Of a DNA stretch of 64,000 nucleotides, positions 53,926-63,362 are shown one piece after another. This stretch comes from Hydrogenovibrio kuenenii DSM 12350 (GTDB lineage: Bacteria > Pseudomonadota > Gammaproteobacteria > Thiomicrospirales > Thiomicrospiraceae). Location: contig NZ_JAGP01000001.1 of assembly GCF_000526715.1 (NCBI RefSeq), forward strand, positions 1,612,001 to 1,676,000, written 5' to 3'. A program made the position numbers and the translations under genes. How positions within the stretch are numbered: the stretch's first letter is position 1; every line of letters begins with the position of its first letter. The notes beneath the pieces were generated by a model. That model saw nothing but the letters and a program-made list of their open reading frames with translations, had not been told where the DNA came from and searched no databases.

Positions 53926-55125
53926 ATGAGTGAAACTGATATGACCGCTGACAACAACTCAATCACGGACGATCTTCTAGATGAACTGGATAAGCTGGAA
54001 ACCAGCACAAACACCATGGAATCGGAAGTAGAACGCGTGACTGAAAATCAGGAAACGCTTGCTAAAACAGATAGCCCAAACGCTATTGAAGCGGCAACCA
54101 TTTCTTTAGAGTCGGCAAAAACTGCCCAACAGGCAGCTGAGCAATGTCAGTCAGCCACCGAAACAGCCGTTCAACTTTCTCAGGAACAAAAACGACAAGC
54201 CATGGAGCTTGCGGACTCTAATGTTGCTTGGCGTCAGTCTGTTAGAAACGTTAATAAAGAACTAGAATCAAATAAAAGTGCTACCACCATTGTACTGGTG
54301 ATCGCTATTGTCGTCAGTGTTCTCTCAACGAGTATTATGGGCTTTTTGTTTTACAGCGTTCAGAAGAAAAACGAATCCCTCAAGGGTGAAGTGACCGATA
54401 TCATTTCTACCCAGACAGAACTGCTCAATAAGAAAATGACATTAAAAACTGATCAAATGGCATCACTGGTTGAATCCATTGTTGCGAGCAATCAGCATAG
54501 AGCAACCAAAATGCAAGAGGCACCGGCTCCAGTTACGCCTAAACCTCAAGCTACTCCTCAACCAGTACCAAAAGCACTACCTGAAGCTCAAGCACCAGCT
54601 GCTCCAGCAACAACCGTAACAGCTGAAATGGATGCTGAGCTGAAGAAACAAATTGCACACTTGTCGCAAATTCAGCAGCAACAAATGAGTAAATTGGATG
54701 ACATGATTGCTGAGTTGACTAAACAGCAAAAAACTGAAGATAAAAAGTTATCTAAAGCGACAGATACCACTGCAATCAAAACCGCACCGATTGAAGTTAC
54801 CTCTATGGGCTTAACTGAATCACAGGTTAAAAAATTAAACGCTATTCTTTGGCGGGTGAGCAACTTAGGAAAACAAATGAAGTCAGTAAAAGCATCACTG
54901 GCTCAACTTAAAAAATCGCCTACTGCTAAAAAAGCTACAGCAAAAGATAAAACTGCGGCTCAAGAAAATTTATCATCTATCCAGTCATCTTTAAAGTCTC
55001 TTTCTGAGCAGCTACAAGAGGTTAAAACACAGCAAAACGACTTGAAGATACAACTTGAAGCAATAAAAGAAAGTAATAAAAAAACTGAGGTACCAGCTGG
55101 CAGCTACGAATTTAAAGCTCGGTAA
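53926..55125 (+). CDS. Membrane-anchored coiled-coil protein sharing the DDLLD motif
   Basis: A 399-residue protein, not recognised. It has a short N-terminal motif region (TDDLLDELDKLETS at about residues 14-27), a coiled coil to residue 115, one membrane helix near 122-145 (IVLVIAIVVSVLSTSIMGFL), a Pro/Ala linker near 200-225, and further coiled coil with a Lys-rich tail. The N-terminus should be cytoplasmic. It follows the acidic protein by 28 bp and ends before a strong terminator. A scaffold or polarity role is a guess. Confidence 0.7.
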   Translation: MSETDMTADNNSITDDLLDELDKLETSTNTMESEVERVTENQETLAKTDSPNAIEAATISLESAKTAQQAAEQCQSATETAVQLSQEQKRQAMELADSNVAWRQSVRNVNKELESNKSATTIVLVIAIVVSVLSTSIMGFLFYSVQKKNESLKGEVTDIISTQTELLNKKMTLKTDQMASLVESIVASNQHRATKMQEAPAPVTPKPQATPQPVPKALPEAQAPAAPATTVTAEMDAELKKQIAHLSQIQQQQMSKLDDMIAELTKQQKTEDKKLSKATDTTAIKTAPIEVTSMGLTESQVKKLNAILWRVSNLGKQMKSVKASLAQLKKSPTAKKATAKDKTAAQENLSSIQSSLKSLSEQLQEVKTQQNDLKIQLEAIKESNKKTEVPAGSYEFKAR

Positions 55126-55143
55126 CAACAATAAGCCTACATA

Positions 55144-55173
55144 AAAAAGGCTAGGTATTGACCTAGCCTTTTT
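55144..55173. terminator. Bidirectional terminator
   Basis: AAAAAGGCTAGGT/ACCTAGCCTTTTT, a 13-bp perfect stem with a 4-nt loop, between the convergent coiled-coil and thioredoxin-like genes. Confidence 0.93.
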
Positions 55174-55197
55174 CTATTTAAATGATTGTTCGAGCAC

Positions 55198-55219
55198 TAC
55201 CCCAGCCTGGCAGATTTTT
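55198..55219 (-). repeat. Dispersed repeat, single copy
   Basis: Reverse-orientation consensus copy (core ACCCCAGCCTGGCAGATTTT), 10 bp beyond the reverse-strand thioredoxin-like gene stop and beside a separate hairpin terminator, so it is not needed for termination here. Confidence 0.88.
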
Positions 55220-55229
55220 CTTTTCTTAA

Positions 55230-55565
55230 TCAATCGCCTGCAAACATTAAATCGTAAGGGCGCTGACAATCATCTAACAATTTACTCAAGCTAAAGCTTC
55301 TAATCTCTTCGACAAACTTTTGGCCACCAAAATAGACTTGAACAACCGGTAAGGTGAAAATACTTTGTTGAGAGCAAATACCTGTTGTTAGATGACAATC
55401 AATATAGACCATTTCAATCTTCGGGAAACGTTCTGAGAACATCTCGATTAATTTTGGTTTGATTGCATGGCATACATTGCACTCCTGCCCCCCAAAAAGC
55501 ACCAACAAGGCATCTTTTTCTGCTTTTAGGGTATCTAGTACTTCTAATTCTTTTATTGTCTGCAT
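55230..55565 (-). CDS. Thioredoxin family protein
   Basis: A 111-residue cytoplasmic thioredoxin-fold protein with active site CNVC in LVLFGGQECNVCHAIKPKL and the cis-Pro in FTLPVVQVYFGG. There is no signal peptide. The CxxC differs from the CGPC of classical thioredoxin, so it may reduce or bind a specific partner. It is monocistronic and divergent from the lipoprotein gene. Confidence 0.82.
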   Translation of the reverse strand: MQTIKELEVLDTLKAEKDALLVLFGGQECNVCHAIKPKLIEMFSERFPKIEMVYIDCHLTTGICSQQSIFTLPVVQVYFGGQKFVEEIRSFSLSKLLDDCQRPYDLMFAGD

Positions 55566-55707
55566 GTGGCTTCTTCTATCTTCTTTGTAAAGAAACGCTA
55601 ATTATACTCTGTTCATAATAAAAACCTGTCGTAACCGAACCATGATATTCGTTGGTTCAATGCGTATAATGATTCTAAACAGACACAAATCATAAGGAAG
55701 GCTTGAA

Positions 55708-56169
55708 GTGTCAAACTCAAATACATTCTTCGCAAAACTCGTTTTACTTCTAGTTGCCTTACTATTAAACGGATGTACTCTCTCTCATAAACCGACATTG
55801 GAGCAAATCAACCAAGACTCTACACAATTCTTTAATAATGAATTTCAAGGCATTTTCTTGGCATCTCAAGTCACAAAAGAAAATGGTTACAATGAAAACG
55901 ACAACCATTATGTAGCAGAAATGTCTATTGTTGCGACAGCTCAAATCACCTTGGAGAACTATCTCTTAACTCTAAAAGATAATGACAGCTATACACCAAT
56001 GGAAAAAGCTCACCTTGCATTACAGATTGGATTATTAAAGCTCACGTTACCAGAGTTTCAAGCAGGTGATCAGTTGACGTTTAAAAGACGCTTTCTATTT
56101 ATTAAAACCGATAATGGATGGCAATTACGTAAGCAGTTAAAAAACGCTGAGCAACATCCGGTTTTATAA
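55708..56169 (+). CDS. Lipoprotein of unknown function
   Basis: A 153-residue protein starting at a GTG with an AAGGAAG ribosome site 8 bp away. A hydrophobic signal with lipobox LLNGC puts the lipid-modified Cys near residue 23. The mature part is a small alpha/beta domain without a recognised family. It is divergent from the thioredoxin-like gene and convergent with the fructokinase gene. Confidence 0.65.
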   Translation: MSNSNTFFAKLVLLLVALLLNGCTLSHKPTLEQINQDSTQFFNNEFQGIFLASQVTKENGYNENDNHYVAEMSIVATAQITLENYLLTLKDNDSYTPMEKAHLALQIGLLKLTLPEFQAGDQLTFKRRFLFIKTDNGWQLRKQLKNAEQHPVL

Positions 56170-56187
56170 AAAGCCGAACAAGTTACT

Positions 56188-57096
56188 TTAAGGCTTAGTT
56201 AACCAAGCTGCACCTCTGACGCCACTTGAGTCACCCCATTGGGCTTTTTGTAACTGTGTTACAACTTGGTCGCTGAATACCCATTCTTCCCAGATTTGTG
56301 GTACACGCTGGTAAAGGTAATCAATATTAGACATGCCTCCACCCAACACAATCACATCCGGGTCAAAAATATTGATTACCGAAGCCAATCCTTTTGCCAA
56401 CCAAACACAATAGTGCTCTAAAGCCTGAGCGGCATCTGTTGAAAGTTCATCTTGATTAAACTGTGCGCTGGCGACAATTTCTTGAGCGGTTAACAATTTA
56501 CCAGATGTTTGCTCAAAATGTTTGGCAAAACCTGGGCCGGATAAAAATGTCTCAATACAACCTGACTTGCCACAATAGCATGGCATACGAGTTTCATCAT
56601 CTCCCAACCAAGGTAAGGGGTTATGCCCCCACTCACCGGCAATCAGGTTGGCACCATCTAATACTTGGTTTTTGATAACCAAACCGCCACCACAACCCGT
56701 GCCTATTATGACGCCAAAAACTGTTTGAGCACCTTTCCCAGCACCATCAATCGCTTCAGACAATGCAAAGCAGTTTGCATCATTAGATAGACGTACAGGG
56801 CAATTCAAACGATCCATCAGGTCATTTTTTAAGTCTTTATCGATCAAACAAACCGAGTTTGCATTTTTAATGCGACCAGTCTTTTGAGAGATAGCACCAG
56901 GAATACCGATACCCAGTGCAGAGAGTTTACCTACAGCCTGTTCGGCTTGTGTAAACAATGAAACGATAGTATCCAATGTTTTTTGATAATGACCTTGTGG
57001 CGTAGCCACACGTTGGCGAAACAGTATTTCATTGTTATCTGATAACACAATGATTTCAATTTTAGTTCCGCCTAAATCAACGCCACAAAACATCAT
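56188..57096 (-). CDS. mak: ROK family fructokinase
   Basis: A 302-residue sugar kinase close to E. coli Mak (manno(fructo)kinase). The ATP motif is CGVDLGGTKIEIIVL, the ROK zinc motif CYCGKSGCIETFLSG follows EWGHNPLPW, and the C-terminus DSSGVRGAAWL matches Mak. It phosphorylates fructose, possibly mannose. It is the third gene of a reverse operon with the methyltransferase and DUF455 genes. In an autotroph it could serve stored or scavenged sugar. Confidence 0.88.
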   Translation of the reverse strand: MMFCGVDLGGTKIEIIVLSDNNEILFRQRVATPQGHYQKTLDTIVSLFTQAEQAVGKLSALGIGIPGAISQKTGRIKNANSVCLIDKDLKNDLMDRLNCPVRLSNDANCFALSEAIDGAGKGAQTVFGVIIGTGCGGGLVIKNQVLDGANLIAGEWGHNPLPWLGDDETRMPCYCGKSGCIETFLSGPGFAKHFEQTSGKLLTAQEIVASAQFNQDELSTDAAQALEHYCVWLAKGLASVINIFDPDVIVLGGGMSNIDYLYQRVPQIWEEWVFSDQVVTQLQKAQWGDSSGVRGAAWLTKP

Positions 57097-57111
57097 ACTT
57101 AGCCTTAATCG

Positions 57112-57744
57112 TTACTTGCGTAAGAACACGGTGAAATCATTAGGCAGATAATCCATTTTGACTTCAACATGAGAACAAAAAGTCTGACAAAACCTTTTTA
57201 CTTTTTGTGGATCAAAGCTCATTAGGTCTGCGCATTGAAAAGTCCATTCATGAGTTTGGTTCAATAAATTGAATGCTACACCTTGCTTTGAGAGCTCATA
57301 CATTTTTCGGATAACACCAAAAGCATATTCTCCCGAATCATCAATGACTTCATTAAGCGCACCTGACATAAACACCCAATCAAAAGACTCATTTTCTAGT
57401 TCAAAATCATATATTTCACCATTTAAAAACTTGAGATCAGGGTAGATATTTTGTGATGCAAAAATCATATCTGGAGAGACATCTAAGCCAACATAATTCA
57501 CAGCCAACCCATGATGAGTAAAGTATTTATAAAGATCAGCAAAACCACAGCCGACATCTAATACTTTAGGCTGCCCTGCTAGCTTTGGTTGCGCCTCCAT
57601 CCAATCCAAAAATTGAGCGAAGCGCAACTCTTGAACGTATTTGTCTTTCCAAAACAAAGCAGCAGGTTTATAACCATAACGCTCTATAGAGGCTTTATGA
57701 CGTGTAACAATTCTTAGCCGGTGTTTTTCTGTAAGCTTTGGCAT
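57112..57744 (-). CDS. Class I SAM-dependent methyltransferase
   Basis: A 210-residue methyltransferase with the SAM motif VLDVGCGFADLYKYF near residue 60 and WVFMSGALNEV as motif IV. The substrate is unknown. Its ATG follows the DUF455 stop directly, and the fructokinase follows after 15 bp, so the three are coupled. Confidence 0.75.
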   Translation of the reverse strand: MPKLTEKHRLRIVTRHKASIERYGYKPAALFWKDKYVQELRFAQFLDWMEAQPKLAGQPKVLDVGCGFADLYKYFTHHGLAVNYVGLDVSPDMIFASQNIYPDLKFLNGEIYDFELENESFDWVFMSGALNEVIDDSGEYAFGVIRKMYELSKQGVAFNLLNQTHEWTFQCADLMSFDPQKVKRFCQTFCSHVEVKMDYLPNDFTVFLRK

Positions 57745-58557
57745 TTACTGTCCGGATTCAATTGACTTCAACCAGTGAATTTCTTCTTCAGAAAAACCAG
57801 CTTCTTGTCTTGCTTCAAAATTAAACGGGCCTCTTAAATCACCATGAAAATAGCTTTCGATGATATTCACAAATTCTTTAAATGGATTTAAGCCAGCTTC
57901 TTTGCACAAGTAACGGAACCATCTTGTTCCCACCTCTACATGCCCTATTTCATCATTCAGAAGGATCTTTAAAATTTCTACCCCACGCTTATCGCCAATG
58001 GCACGTAACTTCTTTATCATAGGAGGCGTGACATCAAGACCTCTTGCTTCAAGTGTTCTAGGGACTAGTGCCATTCTAACAATAGGATCATGATCCGTTT
58101 CAAAAGTTGTTACCCATAAACCGTTATGAGCTTTGAAGTCACCATATTCATACCCCAAATGATAAAGATGTTCACGAATCATCTGAAAATGATAAGACTC
58201 TTCTGTCGCGACTCTTAACCAGTCTTGGTAGTAAGCTTTTGGTAAAGTCTGAAAACGATACAAAGCATCTAAAGCTAAATTAATCGCATTGAACTCGATA
58301 TGAGCAATTGAGTGAATAAGCGCAGCATGCCCCTCTGGCGTTCCCAATCTTCTTTTGGGTAAACTTTTAGGTGGCACAAGTTCCGGCAATGCAGGTCTAC
58401 CTGCATCAGACACACGATAAATCATCTGTGTCGGATTGAAGTTGTATATTCCTTTTTCCCAGCCCTGTTGTAACTGATCGACCAATGAAATTTTTCGGTC
58501 AAGATCCTTCTCAATCAAACAAGCATAAGCGGATTCAAAAAAGTTATGTTCTGTCAT
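57745..58557 (-). CDS. DUF455 family ferritin-like protein
   Basis: A 270-residue DUF455 protein with a ferritin-like four-helix core. Likely metal ligands are in IAHIEFNAINLALDALYRF, EESYHFQMIREHLY and NDEIGHVEVGTRWF. These match an iron-carboxylate fold (Glu and Glu-x-x-His repeats). The reaction is unknown. It heads the reverse operon with the methyltransferase and mak. Confidence 0.82.
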   Translation of the reverse strand: MTEHNFFESAYACLIEKDLDRKISLVDQLQQGWEKGIYNFNPTQMIYRVSDAGRPALPELVPPKSLPKRRLGTPEGHAALIHSIAHIEFNAINLALDALYRFQTLPKAYYQDWLRVATEESYHFQMIREHLYHLGYEYGDFKAHNGLWVTTFETDHDPIVRMALVPRTLEARGLDVTPPMIKKLRAIGDKRGVEILKILLNDEIGHVEVGTRWFRYLCKEAGLNPFKEFVNIIESYFHGDLRGPFNFEARQEAGFSEEEIHWLKSIESGQ

Positions 58558-58580
58558 TTTTACACGATACCCATAAACAA

Positions 58581-58608
58581 AAAAAGCCGGTAAAAACCGG
58601 CTTTTTTT
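58581..58608 (-). terminator. Rho-independent terminator after the exported protein
   Basis: AAAAAGCCGGT/ACCGGCTTTTT stem with an AAAA loop and T/A runs, 20 bp downstream of the exported protein stop and 24 bp upstream of the DUF455 start. Confidence 0.93.
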
Positions 58609-58627
58609 AACTGCTACCTAAAGCGTA

Positions 58628-59014
58628 TTAGTGCTTACGGTAGTAAACACCCATTAGGTATTCAACACCACGGTATTGTTTTGCATCAATAGCTGCAAAC
58701 AACTTAGCCCATTGAAGCTTCTCAGCACCAGTCATGTAGTATGAAGGGTTGTGAGTTTCTACTGCAACTTTGCTACCAGCTCTTTTTTGAATATCTGGCG
58801 CTTGCTCAAGCTTATCTAGTGCTGCAAAACATTGTGCAACTGTAGTTTTTTGCTTGTAAGCTTTAGCAGCCTTAGCACCTTGTTCCTTACCAAGTTTAAT
58901 AACCATGTTACCATCAGCAACACATTGGTCATAAGTTGATTCAGCAGCTTGAACGTTCATTGAAAGTGCTGCTACAGCAGAAATAAAGAGTGCTTTTAGT
59001 GTTAAGTGTTTCAT
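58628..59014 (-). CDS. Small exported protein of unknown function
   Basis: A 128-residue protein with a signal peptide (cleavage after VQA, residue 23). The mature part is about 105 residues, basic, with two cysteines (YDQCVADG and VAQCFAAL) that could form a disulfide, and ends MGVYYRKH. No family is recognised. It is monocistronic, with its own terminator. Confidence 0.65.
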   Translation of the reverse strand: MKHLTLKALFISAVAALSMNVQAAESTYDQCVADGNMVIKLGKEQGAKAAKAYKQKTTVAQCFAALDKLEQAPDIQKRAGSKVAVETHNPSYYMTGAEKLQWAKLFAAIDAKQYRGVEYLMGVYYRKH

Positions 59015-59148
59015 TTAACTACTCCAGAATATTAGGGTACGATTATATTTAACGAAGCTATTGTGAATGTTTTAACAGTAAATTGCAACTGTAAATCCTG
59101 AAATCCAGACTAAAAAAAATTAGCACGGTATAAGGCAATTTTATGTCG

Positions 59149-59592
59149 CTAAACCTTTACGGAACCCTTGAGAAAAAGCTGCTTTGAATAGGCATAAGCC
59201 CAAAGTGCAAAACAGACTAATGTCAATAAAAAAACCAACTGAGAAATGCCATGCCATTGTGCAAACGATAGCTGCATGACGTGACCTGTCATATCATGGA
59301 TTTTTAACCATTCCATCTTGGGTGAAATGAACCACTGATTCACGGCAACCATAATGGCAGTAATCACTAACCACATTTCTCTTTTCATTCTGCATGCTTG
59401 GGTCAGCATCAATCCAAATAAGATAAACAGTATGATAGCCAGATCAAAAAAATAAAGTCCATTCAACAAAACAGACATCACTTGACCTGCTTGTACCTTA
59501 TCTAACAAACTAAACAATACAGGTGCAACGACATAACCTATTGTGATATTTACCGTTAACCAAACTGCAGAAAGAAAGATGAGCTTTAGCAT
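59149..59592 (-). CDS. DUF4149 membrane protein
   Basis: A 147-residue protein with four hydrophobic helices. The pattern GYVVAPVLFSLLDKVQAGQVMSVL near the start and the order of helices match DUF4149, a family found beside greA in many gammaproteobacteria. Function is unknown. Its ATG overlaps the greA stop (TAATG). Confidence 0.75.
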   Translation of the reverse strand: MLKLIFLSAVWLTVNITIGYVVAPVLFSLLDKVQAGQVMSVLLNGLYFFDLAIILFILFGLMLTQACRMKREMWLVITAIMVAVNQWFISPKMEWLKIHDMTGHVMQLSFAQWHGISQLVFLLTLVCFALWAYAYSKQLFLKGSVKV

Positions 59593-60068
59593 TAGATATA
59601 CTGAATCTCAACGATTTCGTAGTCGATATTACCACTCGGTGCTGCAACTACAACTTCTTCGCCTTCTTCTTTACCAATAAGCGCACGCGCAATTGGAGAA
59701 TTGACAGAGATTTTTCCTTGATTAATATCAGCTTCTTCATGACCAACAATCTTATAGGTCATTTCTTCATCAGTATCGATATTCAATACCGTTACTGTAG
59801 CACCAAAAACAACTTTTCCATTTGGTTTTAGCTTGCTGACATCGATAATTTGAACTGTTCCCAAAATATGCTCGATTTTAGCAATGCGAGCTTCAATCAA
59901 ACCTTGTTGTTCACGAGCTGCATGGTATTCAGCATTTTCTTTCAAATCTCCATGCTCACGCGCTACGGCAATAGCTGTAGAAATAGCGGGACGATCTTCT
60001 TTTTTAAGCTTGTTTAGCTCAACTTGCAGTGCATCTGCACCTTCTTTTGTCATTGGATGTCTTTGCAT
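59592..60068 (-). CDS. greA: Transcription elongation factor GreA
   Basis: Stimulates cleavage of the transcript in backtracked RNA polymerase. An N-terminal coiled coil with the acidic tip ([24 protein letters not shown], Asp and Glu at the catalytic tip) is followed by a C-terminal FKBP-like domain ([19 protein letters not shown]-type segment). Length (158) is normal. It follows carB past a terminator, so it has its own promoter or partial readthrough. Confidence 0.96.
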   Translation of the reverse strand: MQRHPMTKEGADALQVELNKLKKEDRPAISTAIAVAREHGDLKENAEYHAAREQQGLIEARIAKIEHILGTVQIIDVSKLKPNGKVVFGATVTVLNIDTDEEMTYKIVGHEEADINQGKISVNSPIARALIGKEEGEEVVVAAPSGNIDYEIVEIQYI

Positions 60069-60084
60069 ACCTATACCTCAAAAC

Positions 60085-60111
60085 AAAAACGCCAAGTCCA
60101 AAGACTTGGCG
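60085..60111 (-). terminator. Rho-independent terminator after carAB
   Basis: On the reverse strand CGCCAAGTC/GACTTGGCG with a TTTG loop, followed by TTTTTG, between the carB stop and the greA start. Confidence 0.9.
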
Positions 60112-60133
60112 CTACAAAAGTTACTTAATCAAA

Positions 60134-63100
60134 TTATCGAATATTTTGTAAACGCGTTACTTTCTGGTTATCCAAATATTCCATAGATGCAACCATCGCC
60201 AAAGCACCTGCCATTGTAGTTGTATAGCAGATTTTGTGCATTAACGCTTCACGACGAATGCTTGAAGAGTCTTTAATACTAACAGATCCATCAGAAGTGT
60301 TAACAATCAAATCAACATCTTCATTTACAATCGAGTCAACAATATTCGGGCGGCCTTCTGTTACTTTATTAACCGCTTCACATTCAATGCCAGCTTCTTG
60401 CAATGTTTTCGCTGTACCTCGAGTAGCCAAAAGCGTAAAGCCTTTTTCTACCAACTGACGAGCCAAATCAATCACCTTAACTCTATCAGCTTGACGTACA
60501 CTTAAAAATGCTTTCCCAGAAGTTGGTAGCACCGTACCACCAGCCAATTGTGCTTTCTGATAAGCTTCGGCAAAAGTATCACCTACGCCCATTACTTCCC
60601 CAGTTGATTTCATTTCAGGCCCAAGAATAGGGTCTACACCTAGGAATTTAATGAATGGGAAAACCGCTTCTTTAACAGAGAAATGCTCTGGACGAATTTC
60701 TTTCGTAAACTCTTGCTCAGATAGTTTTTGTCCTACCATACAGCGTGCTGCAATTTTTGCCAGAGGCTTACCAATTGCTTTCGATACAAATGGTACTGTA
60801 CGAGAAGCGCGAGGATTAACTTCTAAAACGTAGATATCTTCACCCTTAACGGCAAACTGCGTATTCATTAAACCGACAACATTCAAAGCTTTTGCCATCT
60901 TAGCAACTTGAACACGAATTTCATCTTGAATGTGCATTGGAATACTATAAGGAGGCAATGAACATGCTGAGTCACCTGAGTGAATCCCTGCTTGTTCAAT
61001 ATGCTCCATGACACCACCGATAACAACTTGCTCACCATCACAAATCGCATCGACGTCAAGCTCGACAGCATCATCCAAGAATCGATCTAGCAGTACTGGT
61101 GAATCATTCGATACCTTTACAGCCTCAGTCATATAACGAGTCAAGTCTGTATCGTTATAAACGATTTCCATTGCTCGCCCACCTAAAACATAAGAAGGAC
61201 GCACTACCAATGGGTAACCGATTTCATTTGCCAAAGCCAAGGCTTGATCTTCGCTTCTAGCTGTTCTATTTGGTGGCTGCTTCAACTCTAAACTATGTAA
61301 TAACTGTTGAAAACGCTCACGATCTTCTGCAAGGTCGATTGACTCAGGTGACGTACCAATAATCGGCACACCAGCCTCTTCCAAGTCCTCTGCAAGTTTC
61401 AATGGCGTTTGACCACCATATTGAACGATAACCCCTTTTGGCTTCTCTACTTCAACAATTTCTAACACATCTTCAAGCGTTAGCGGCTCAAAGTACAGTC
61501 TGTCAGAGGTGTCATAATCTGTTGAAACCGTTTCAGGGTTACAGTTAACCATAATCGTTTCATAACCATCTTCGCGCATAGCCATAGCCGCGTGAACACA
61601 GCAATAATCAAACTCTATTCCCTGACCGATACGGTTCGGACCACCACCCAACACCATGATCTTGTCTTTGTCTGTTGGGCATGCCTCACACTCTTCTTCA
61701 TAGGTCGAGTACATATATGCCGTACTTGTTTCAAACTCTGCTGCACAAGTATCTACACGTTTAAATACTGGGCGGACATTCAATGTATGTCTAAACTTAC
61801 GAATAAATGCAGCATCCGTATTCAACAGTTTTGCCAAACGGTTGTCAGAGAAGCCTTTACGTTTCAAATTACGCAAATAATTTTCGTCTAACGCATCCAA
61901 ACCACGTTGTTTTAAATCATCTTCTATTAAAACAAGCTCTTGAATTTGCGATAGGAACCAAGGATCAATTTTTGAAATATCAAAAACGGTTTCTAAATCC
62001 CAACCCGCTCTAAATGCATCAGCAACATACCATAATCTTTCTGGACCAGGTGTTCTTAACTCCTGACGTAAAATATCCTTGATATTCTTTTCTTCAAGCT
62101 GCGCTAGAGGCATGATTTCATCAAAACCATCCTTGCCCGTTTCCAGTCCACGTAAAGCTTTTTGAATTGACTCCTGGAAAGAGCGGCCAATTGCCATGAC
62201 TTCACCAACTGACTTCATTTGTGTCGTCAATCGTGCTTGTGCTTGAGGGAACTTTTCAAAGGTAAAACGAGGGACTTTTGTCACAACATAGTCAATGGTC
62301 GGTTCGAATGAAGCTGGTGTTGCACCATCTGTAATATCATTTTTTAATTCATCAAGCGTATAGCCAACCGCTAATTTTGCGGCAACTTTTGCGATAGGGA
62401 AACCTGTTGCTTTAGACGCAAGAGCAGAAGAACGAGAAACACGAGGGTTCATCTCGATAATAATCATACGCCCCGTATCAGGGTTAATTGAGAATTGTAC
62501 GTTTGACCCACCCGTTTCAACACCAATCTCTCGCAATACTGCTAAAGAAGCATTACGCATAATTTGATATTCTTTGTCCGTCAATGTTTGTGCTGGCGCA
62601 ACAGTAATAGAGTCACCAGTATGAACACCCATTGGGTCTAGGTTTTCGATAGAACAAACTATAATGGCATTGTCGTTCTTGTCTCGAACCACTTCCATTT
62701 CATATTCTTTCCAACCAAGGATTGACTCTTCAATCAATAGCTCATTCGTTGGTGACAAATCCAAACCGAACTTACAAATTTCTTCAAATTCCTGCTTGTT
62801 GTAGGCAATACCACCACCAGAACCACCCAAAGTAAATGATGGACGGATAACAGTTGGAAAACCAACTTTTTCTTGTACAACCCAAGCTTCTTCCATATTA
62901 TGTGCAACAGCAGAAACTGGCATATCAAGACCAATTTTTTCCATTGCTTGGCGGAAACGTTCACGGTTTTCAGCTTTATCTATCGCATCTGCATTCGCAC
63001 CGATAAGCTCTACACCAAACTCTTCCAAAACACCTTTGTCATGCAGTTCTAACGCACAGTTCAGTGCAGTTTGACCACCCATCGTCGGTAAAATAGCATC

Positions 63101-63349
63101 CGGACGTTCTTTTTCAATAATATTACGAACGGTTTTCCACTCAATCGGCTCAATATAAGTAGCGTCAGCCATTTCAGGGTCTGTCATAATCGTCGCTGGA
63201 TTAGAATTCACCAGAATGACACGATAACCTTCTTCTCTTAAAGCCTTACATGCTTGTACACCGGAATAGTCGAACTCACAGGCTTGTCCGATAATAATAG
63301 GGCCTGCACCAATGATTAAAATACTTTTTATATCTGTTCTTTTTGGCAT
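60134..63349 (-). CDS. carB: Carbamoyl-phosphate synthase, large subunit
   Basis: Makes carbamoyl phosphate from bicarbonate, ammonia and two ATP for arginine and pyrimidine synthesis. The 1071 residues include two ATP-grasp halves: [21 protein letters not shown] at the start and [19 protein letters not shown] near residue 560, with [13 protein letters not shown] and [12 protein letters not shown] as the paired ATP loops. The C-terminal MGS-like allosteric domain ([24 protein letters not shown]) is present. It follows carA by 13 bp. Confidence 0.97.
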   Translation of the reverse strand: MPKRTDIKSILIIGAGPIIIGQACEFDYSGVQACKALREEGYRVILVNSNPATIMTDPEMADATYIEPIEWKTVRNIIEKERPDAILPTMGGQTALNCALELHDKGVLEEFGVELIGANADAIDKAENRERFRQAMEKIGLDMPVSAVAHNMEEAWVVQEKVGFPTVIRPSFTLGGSGGGIAYNKQEFEEICKFGLDLSPTNELLIEESILGWKEYEMEVVRDKNDNAIIVCSIENLDPMGVHTGDSITVAPAQTLTDKEYQIMRNASLAVLREIGVETGGSNVQFSINPDTGRMIIIEMNPRVSRSSALASKATGFPIAKVAAKLAVGYTLDELKNDITDGATPASFEPTIDYVVTKVPRFTFEKFPQAQARLTTQMKSVGEVMAIGRSFQESIQKALRGLETGKDGFDEIMPLAQLEEKNIKDILRQELRTPGPERLWYVADAFRAGWDLETVFDISKIDPWFLSQIQELVLIEDDLKQRGLDALDENYLRNLKRKGFSDNRLAKLLNTDAAFIRKFRHTLNVRPVFKRVDTCAAEFETSTAYMYSTYEEECEACPTDKDKIMVLGGGPNRIGQGIEFDYCCVHAAMAMREDGYETIMVNCNPETVSTDYDTSDRLYFEPLTLEDVLEIVEVEKPKGVIVQYGGQTPLKLAEDLEEAGVPIIGTSPESIDLAEDRERFQQLLHSLELKQPPNRTARSEDQALALANEIGYPLVVRPSYVLGGRAMEIVYNDTDLTRYMTEAVKVSNDSPVLLDRFLDDAVELDVDAICDGEQVVIGGVMEHIEQAGIHSGDSACSLPPYSIPMHIQDEIRVQVAKMAKALNVVGLMNTQFAVKGEDIYVLEVNPRASRTVPFVSKAIGKPLAKIAARCMVGQKLSEQEFTKEIRPEHFSVKEAVFPFIKFLGVDPILGPEMKSTGEVMGVGDTFAEAYQKAQLAGGTVLPTSGKAFLSVRQADRVKVIDLARQLVEKGFTLLATRGTAKTLQEAGIECEAVNKVTEGRPNIVDSIVNEDVDLIVNTSDGSVSIKDSSSIRREALMHKICYTTTMAGALAMVASMEYLDNQKVTRLQNIR

Positions 63350-63362
63350 CGAATCTTCCCTA

